From Nitrososphaerales archaeon TH526 (GTDB lineage Archaea > Thermoproteota > Nitrososphaeria > Nitrososphaerales > Nitrososphaeraceae): 8,260 nt of DNA. Positions within the stretch are counted from its first letter, which is position 1. Every line of letters begins with the position of its first letter. Shown here one piece after another: positions 5,704 to 8,260 of the stretch. The notes below the pieces were generated by a model. That model saw only the letters and a list, made by a program, of their open reading frames with translations, did not search any database and had not been told where the DNA came from. The stretch is from NCBI GenBank assembly GCA_014523665.1, contig JAATVR010000387.1, positions 1 through 8,260 of the forward strand, given 5' to 3'. The position numbers and the translations under genes were made by a program.

Positions 5704-6315
5704 TCAGTAAATCAGACGAGTAACAATACCTAATACTTGTTGATCTCCAAAGTGGTTCTGTGTGTCCATATCATTTGGATCGATACTGAATGTATTCCCC
5801 CTAGAAATCGATATTGATATATCCGCATTGTCCCAGACAAGTACACCATTTATTTTGATATCAGCCGTTCCATTTATGGACAGATTGTTGTCTTCTGTTA
5901 AAGCAATTGGTTCTTCATCATCGTATACATTAAGATTAAGTATTTGGTGTATGTGTGGCTTACCACCGTCCATGGGTGATGCAAGAAGGTTTACTGAAAA
6001 GTTTGTCACCTTTCCCTTATTAACACTCAGATTCCATTCACCTGTCAGAACGACCTTAAAAGCATTCGTGATGTTAAAGTCAGGTTCACGAACGGTGATC
6101 ACTAAAGAGCTTATTTGGCCTATTGCAGAGAAGGTTGTCCTCGGTTGACTCCTTGTAGAAAAATCTATACCAGAATATGAACGATTCGCCTCACTATCAG
6201 TTTGCCCGGTCGCTATCTTCAGCCAGGGAGTATCGATAATTGAAGAGCCCAGATAGCATGCTACTGTTATAATGCTAATACTCGATACTAATACTAATGA
6301 AGCAGCCAGAGTCAA
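5704..6315 (-). CDS. Secreted or membrane-anchored protein, function unknown
   Basis: The open frame codes 203 residues from a TTG at 6315: a hydrophobic N-terminus (1-27), then a beta-rich extracellular part with VVLTGEWNLSVNKGKVTNF (88-106), GGKPHIHQILNLNV (117-130), PIALTEDNNLSINGTADIK (136-154), VWDNADISISIS (160-171) and TQNHFGDQQVLGIV (185-198). I recognise the style of a conserved thaumarchaeal exported family but know no function. Three histidines (H121, H123, H188) sit in the best-conserved-looking motifs and could bind metal; that is inference. The TTG start is probably not the original one. An ATG at 6344-6342 with AAAGGA seven bases upstream opens MTNK, but a one-base loss in an A3 run (6335-6333) throws it into a stop; adding one A joins it to RIAIITLTLAASLVLV, a normal signal-peptide start, giving about 211 residues. 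Either this is a sequence error, a recent inactivating mutation, or translation from TTG keeps the protein alive with a shortened signal peptide. No partner gene. Confidence 0.65.
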   Translation of the reverse strand: MTLAASLVLVSSISIITVACYLGSSIIDTPWLKIATGQTDSEANRSYSGIDFSTRSQPRTTFSAIGQISSLVITVREPDFNITNAFKVVLTGEWNLSVNKGKVTNFSVNLLASPMDGGKPHIHQILNLNVYDDEEPIALTEDNNLSINGTADIKINGVLVWDNADISISISRGNTFSIDPNDMDTQNHFGDQQVLGIVTRLIY

Positions 6316-6350
6316 AGTAATAATCGCTATTCTTTATTGGTCATTATTAA

Positions 6351-6357
6351 TTCCTTT
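6351..6357 (-). promoter_or_regulatory. Ribosome-binding site of the disrupted start at 6344
   Basis: AAAGGAA on the - strand lies seven bases before ATG 6344-6342. It supports the view that the original start of the 5704-6315 gene was this ATG, now separated from the main frame by a one-base shift, rather than the internal TTG at 6315, which has no ribosome site. Confidence 0.5.
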
Positions 6358-6425
6358 CTATAGTGTTACTTCATTTGATCCATATGTCCATAGATACCCC
6401 TTACCTATGACCAAATAATAAAGTG

Positions 6426-6823
6426 GACGCAGTCTTATCCTCGCTTGGATAGTGCTCAGGTAATGGTGGAAATGACACCACCGATCGTGGAGTTGAAAGT
6501 GATTTCATTATTGGTGATAATGGTAATTGTGATGGTAATGGAGGAGATAATGTAACAAAAAACTGAGAGGGAGACGATACCAATCTTGGAAACAGCCATC
6601 CAAGGTAGGTAGTACCCGGCATAGATAACAAGACAAGGAGTGATAAAGGAAATAGTGTTAAAGATGAGGGGGTCACGAAAATGACAACCAAGACGTTATA
6701 GGTGATAACATATTAACTGACGACGCAGGAGTAGACAAGTTCATGTGTGATAAAGACAGCGATGTAACAACTGCCTTCAACGAAGCCGAAGGTGGCGAAG
6801 CCTGCAGAAACTGTGGAGGTATC
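6426..6823 (+). pseudogene. Decayed RTX/haemolysin-type Ca2+-binding repeat protein
   Basis: Two frames joined at a G5 run give the end of a glycine/aspartate nonapeptide-repeat protein. In the first frame, from about 6456: SGNGGNDTTD, RGVESDFIIGDNGN, CDGNGGDNVTKN, stop, EGDDTNLGNS; these line up as nine-residue GGxGxDxUx units, the third shortened by two residues. The frame continues through RSDKGNSVKDEG to 6671. One extra G at 6668-6672 would join it to the second frame: ENDNQDVIGDNILTDDAGVD then KFMCDKDSDVTTAFNEAEGG and CRNCGGI. The last part matches the C-terminal signature of thaumarchaeal members (F-x-C-G-x-G-x-D-x-I-x-D-F-N-x-x-E-G-D, then N-C-E). RTX units bind calcium in a parallel beta-roll on secreted proteins. 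In-frame stops at 6450, 6564 and 6606 plus the frameshift show the gene is dead. The second frame stays open to 7012 with unrelated-looking residues. The N-terminus is absent: directly upstream are the 5' ends of the divergent secreted-protein gene. Confidence 0.75.
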
Positions 6824-7021
6824 GAGAAGGCTAAGTCGAGTGCATCAAACTCAATTGAATATGAGAATTTGCTCAGAAGTAATAGAAGAGAAATAAAGAA
6901 TGGATACGGATATTTATATCCAAGGTTCAATACGATGACGAAAGAGGGTCTAGACATGGATAGTAAGCCTTTTTTGCATGTATTCCAAATTAGTTTTTAT
7001 GAAAGTCATTAGTGCAATTGT

Positions 7022-7026
7022 AGGAG
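7022..7026 (+). promoter_or_regulatory. Ribosome-binding site deciding the 7035 start
   Basis: AGGAG lies eight bases before ATG 7035 and is part of a perfect 10-bp palindrome, AGGAGCTCCT (7022-7031). The two earlier in-frame ATGs at 6978 and 6999 have no such site. A weak TATA-like tagttttta at 6991-6999 would give a short leader carrying this site. Confidence 0.5.
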
Positions 7027-7034
7027 CTCCTTCT

Positions 7035-7466
7035 ATGAGCAAAGTAGAGGTCGATACATTTCTCGAAAACAAGCTAAATTTACAAATCGGCACTATCGAT
7101 GACGATGGGGATCCTAATATTCAGCCAGTATGGTTTAACTATGATAAGGATGGAGAAAAACTATTGATAATCACACCCAAGGTAGCAAAGAAGATTAAGA
7201 ATTTACGAAACAAACATAGTGTCTATTTTTCGATAGATGATGAGAGCTTTCCATACAAGGGAGTAAAAGGTAAAGGTACTGCGACCATAATCGAGGATCC
7301 CACAAGAATCGTTCCGGAGGCAAAGAAAATAAATATGAAGTACCTTGGAACACTCGATCATCCGATACCTAGAATGATATTGGAGAGTGCACAAAAAGGA
7401 AATCATGTAATCATTGAAATTGATCCTAAATTCTTTTCTACTTGGGATTTTGCTAAAATGCAATAA
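7035..7466 (+). CDS. Pyridoxamine 5'-phosphate oxidase-fold flavoprotein
   Basis: The 143-residue protein fits the short PNPOx-like, split-barrel FMN- or F420-binding family that is abundant in archaea and actinobacteria. Visible features are a lead helix VEVDTFLENKLNLQIGTIDD (4-23), the hallmark GDPNIQPVWFNYD (25-37), a strand LLIITPKVAKKIKNLRNK (43-60), VYFSIDDESFPYKGVKGKGT (63-82) that contributes the phosphate-binding face of the barrel, and a C-terminal IIEIDPKFFSTWDF (126-139). Family members are homodimeric oxidoreductases on small substrates; the sequence does not separate FMN from F420 use, and true pyridoxal-phosphate synthesis is unlikely at this short length. Start chosen: ATG 7035, because AGGAG precedes it by eight bases and family proteins usually begin a few residues before this helix. 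Longer versions from 6999 (155 residues) or 6978 (162 residues) add a hydrophobic, family-atypical tail. No operon partner: a dead RTX gene lies before it and a gene-poor stretch after it. Confidence 0.85.
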   Translation: MSKVEVDTFLENKLNLQIGTIDDDGDPNIQPVWFNYDKDGEKLLIITPKVAKKIKNLRNKHSVYFSIDDESFPYKGVKGKGTATIIEDPTRIVPEAKKINMKYLGTLDHPIPRMILESAQKGNHVIIEIDPKFFSTWDFAKMQ

Positions 7467-7966
7467 TCAATTTGTGGTTTTATTCAGAAGCATTTGAGGG
7501 GGCCTTCGACCAGCAACGTATCAGGGTGAGTATTCAATTCTTAACCTATTGCACACATCACAGAAACTATGTTAAGTTTGTATATTCGTTAGGTAGCTAG
7601 GGATATAAAATAATCAAGCCCACTGTTGGAGTAACGGACTGTCCATCGTTGTAACAGAAGCTCCATTTAATTTTCACATCACTGTGACAATTATGAAATT
7701 AGTGTTTGTTATGACAAATCCAAAATTCCTGAGAGAGAAGCAGTTTCAAAACTTACTACGGGCATCCTCTTCAGATCATCTGTTTGTTACTTTTCTAGAA
7801 TAGTCAGTCTCCTGACATATCCTTTTAGAATCCACATTGGCTGAGAACAGCTACGGTGAGAATCATTGGGAAAGTCGTTTTTCATCTTTCAATATAGGTT
7901 TTATATAGATCTAAAGTAACCTAATGCAATCCTTTATTAGGGGACAATACGATTAATAAATCACTA
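7467..7966. other. Gene-poor stretch with one 36-codon ORF
   Basis: No recognisable gene lies in these 500 bases. The best candidate is a + strand ORF at 7693-7803, MKLVFVMTNPKFLREKQFQN and 16 more residues, with a TATA-like atttaattt (7665-7673) about 24 bp before its ATG, the same leaderless geometry as genes elsewhere in the window. It has no family resemblance I can name and could be a short remnant. A further TATA-like tttatata is at 7899-7906. No RNA gene is seen. Confidence 0.35.
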
Positions 7967-8131
7967 ATGATGCAGATCGTAGAAGTAAAAGATGAATCTA
8001 CTACTTCCAATATAGTATCAAAATACATTGATGCAATGCAAATAGAAATTAATTCAAGCCAGAGATACAAAGAGCTTAATACTTGGGTCATAAAAAAAGA
8101 ATCTAGCCCGACATTCAATCGTGTGCAGTAA
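7967..8131 (+). pseudogene. Short ORF, possible N-terminus of a truncated integrase
   Basis: The 54-residue frame (two consecutive ATGs at 7967 and 7970) has coding-like composition: VEVKDESTTSNIVSKYIDAM, QIEINSSQRYKE and NTWVIKKE. The stretch YIDAMQIEINSSQRYKELN recalls the start of the core-binding domain of thaumarchaeal tyrosine recombinases, which usually runs on for 300 or more residues; here the frame ends after residue 54 and no catalytic part follows. That identification is weak inference from pattern memory. A poly-A run (8093-8099) near residue 44 is a likely place for a frameshift. It could equally be an unknown small protein. The opposite-strand frame over the same bases looks like a shadow. 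Confidence 0.3.
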
Positions 8132-8170
8132 AAAATATTTTGACTAATTATTGTGTATTGTAAGTATGAT

Positions 8171-8260
8171 TTAAGCAGATAATCTATTGAGCAATGTTTC
8201 AATAACTCTTTCCCTGTTTCCCAGATTGATATTGATCAAAGAACTGGATTTTTTTCTAAA
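8171..8260 (-). CDS. Possible C-terminus of a gene running off the right edge
   Basis: On the - strand one frame is open from the window edge to a TAA at 8173-8171, giving 29 residues that end in LGNRERVIETLLNRLSA. The charged and leucine-rich helical look and the ending are coding-like, while the other two - frames hold a stop (one frame) or merge into an unconvincing longer ORF. The piece is too short to name a family, and chance openness over 30 codons in AT-rich DNA is possible. The gene would start beyond the window. Confidence 0.35.
   Translation of the reverse strand, partial: FRKKSSSLININLGNRERVIETLLNRLSA

Noticed and set aside
5762..6148. 128-codon + strand ORF opposite the secreted-protein gene
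   Set aside because: The - strand frame has a signal peptide and conserved-looking beta motifs; the + frame has neither.
6401..6957. Two - strand ORFs rich in Pro, Ser and Leu
   Set aside because: They are the complement of the glycine/aspartate-rich RTX-like frames on the + strand; their composition is the expected mirror image and they show no domain or start signal.
7921..8202. 93-codon - strand ORF
   Set aside because: It lies opposite the more coding-like 54-codon + frame, is rich in Ile, Ser, Leu and Cys without pattern, and has no promoter or ribosome site.

Overview
The window most likely comes from a soil-type ammonia-oxidising archaeon (Thaumarchaeota/Nitrososphaeria, probably Nitrososphaerales, perhaps a Nitrosocosmicus-like genome). 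The grounds are AT-rich DNA, archaeal TATA boxes about 23-31 bp ahead of start codons with little or no leader, GGTGA/AGGAG-type ribosome sites on some genes, a secreted protein with the 'FAQ' signal-peptide end common in this group, and several protein families I associate with it. The taxonomic call is inference from family resemblance; there is no rRNA or other marker gene here.

Layout. The left third is on the + strand: a secreted protein of unknown function (78-668), a SnoaL-like/ester-cyclase-fold protein (1101-1523), a badly decayed alpha/beta-hydrolase pseudogene (about 1693-2182), a small DUF3303-like protein (2327-2641), and an N-terminal fragment of a dihydrofolate-reductase/RibD-like protein (2715-2927). 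The fragment ends tail-to-tail, with a 4-bp overlap, against a SAM methyltransferase. The middle is on the - strand: an eight-helix membrane protein with a cytoplasmic sensor-like domain (5332-3926), followed 60 bp later by the methyltransferase (3865-2924). Upstream of these, also on the - strand, is a secreted or membrane-anchored protein (6315-5704) whose natural start appears to be cut off by a one-base frameshift. The right part is + again: a decayed RTX/haemolysin-type calcium-binding repeat gene (about 6426-6823), a pyridoxamine-phosphate-oxidase-fold flavoprotein (7035-7466), then a gene-poor stretch with two short ORFs. One short ORF may be the N-terminus of a truncated archaeal integrase. 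The C-terminus of a possible - strand gene runs off the right edge.

Overall only a little over half of the bases lie in intact genes. Two long-dead pseudogenes, one truncated gene, one frame-disrupted gene and several orphan signals make this a region of gene decay rather than an operon-based pathway. The intact genes look like independently promoted, single-gene units: four TATA boxes sit at leaderless or near-leaderless spacing. The only plausible co-transcribed pair is the membrane sensor and the methyltransferase. I found no rRNA, tRNA, CRISPR array or complete mobile element. The most novel intact item is the membrane sensor-like protein that lacks any kinase or other output domain; the most informative structural observations are the two pseudogenes that only become visible when several frames are stitched together.
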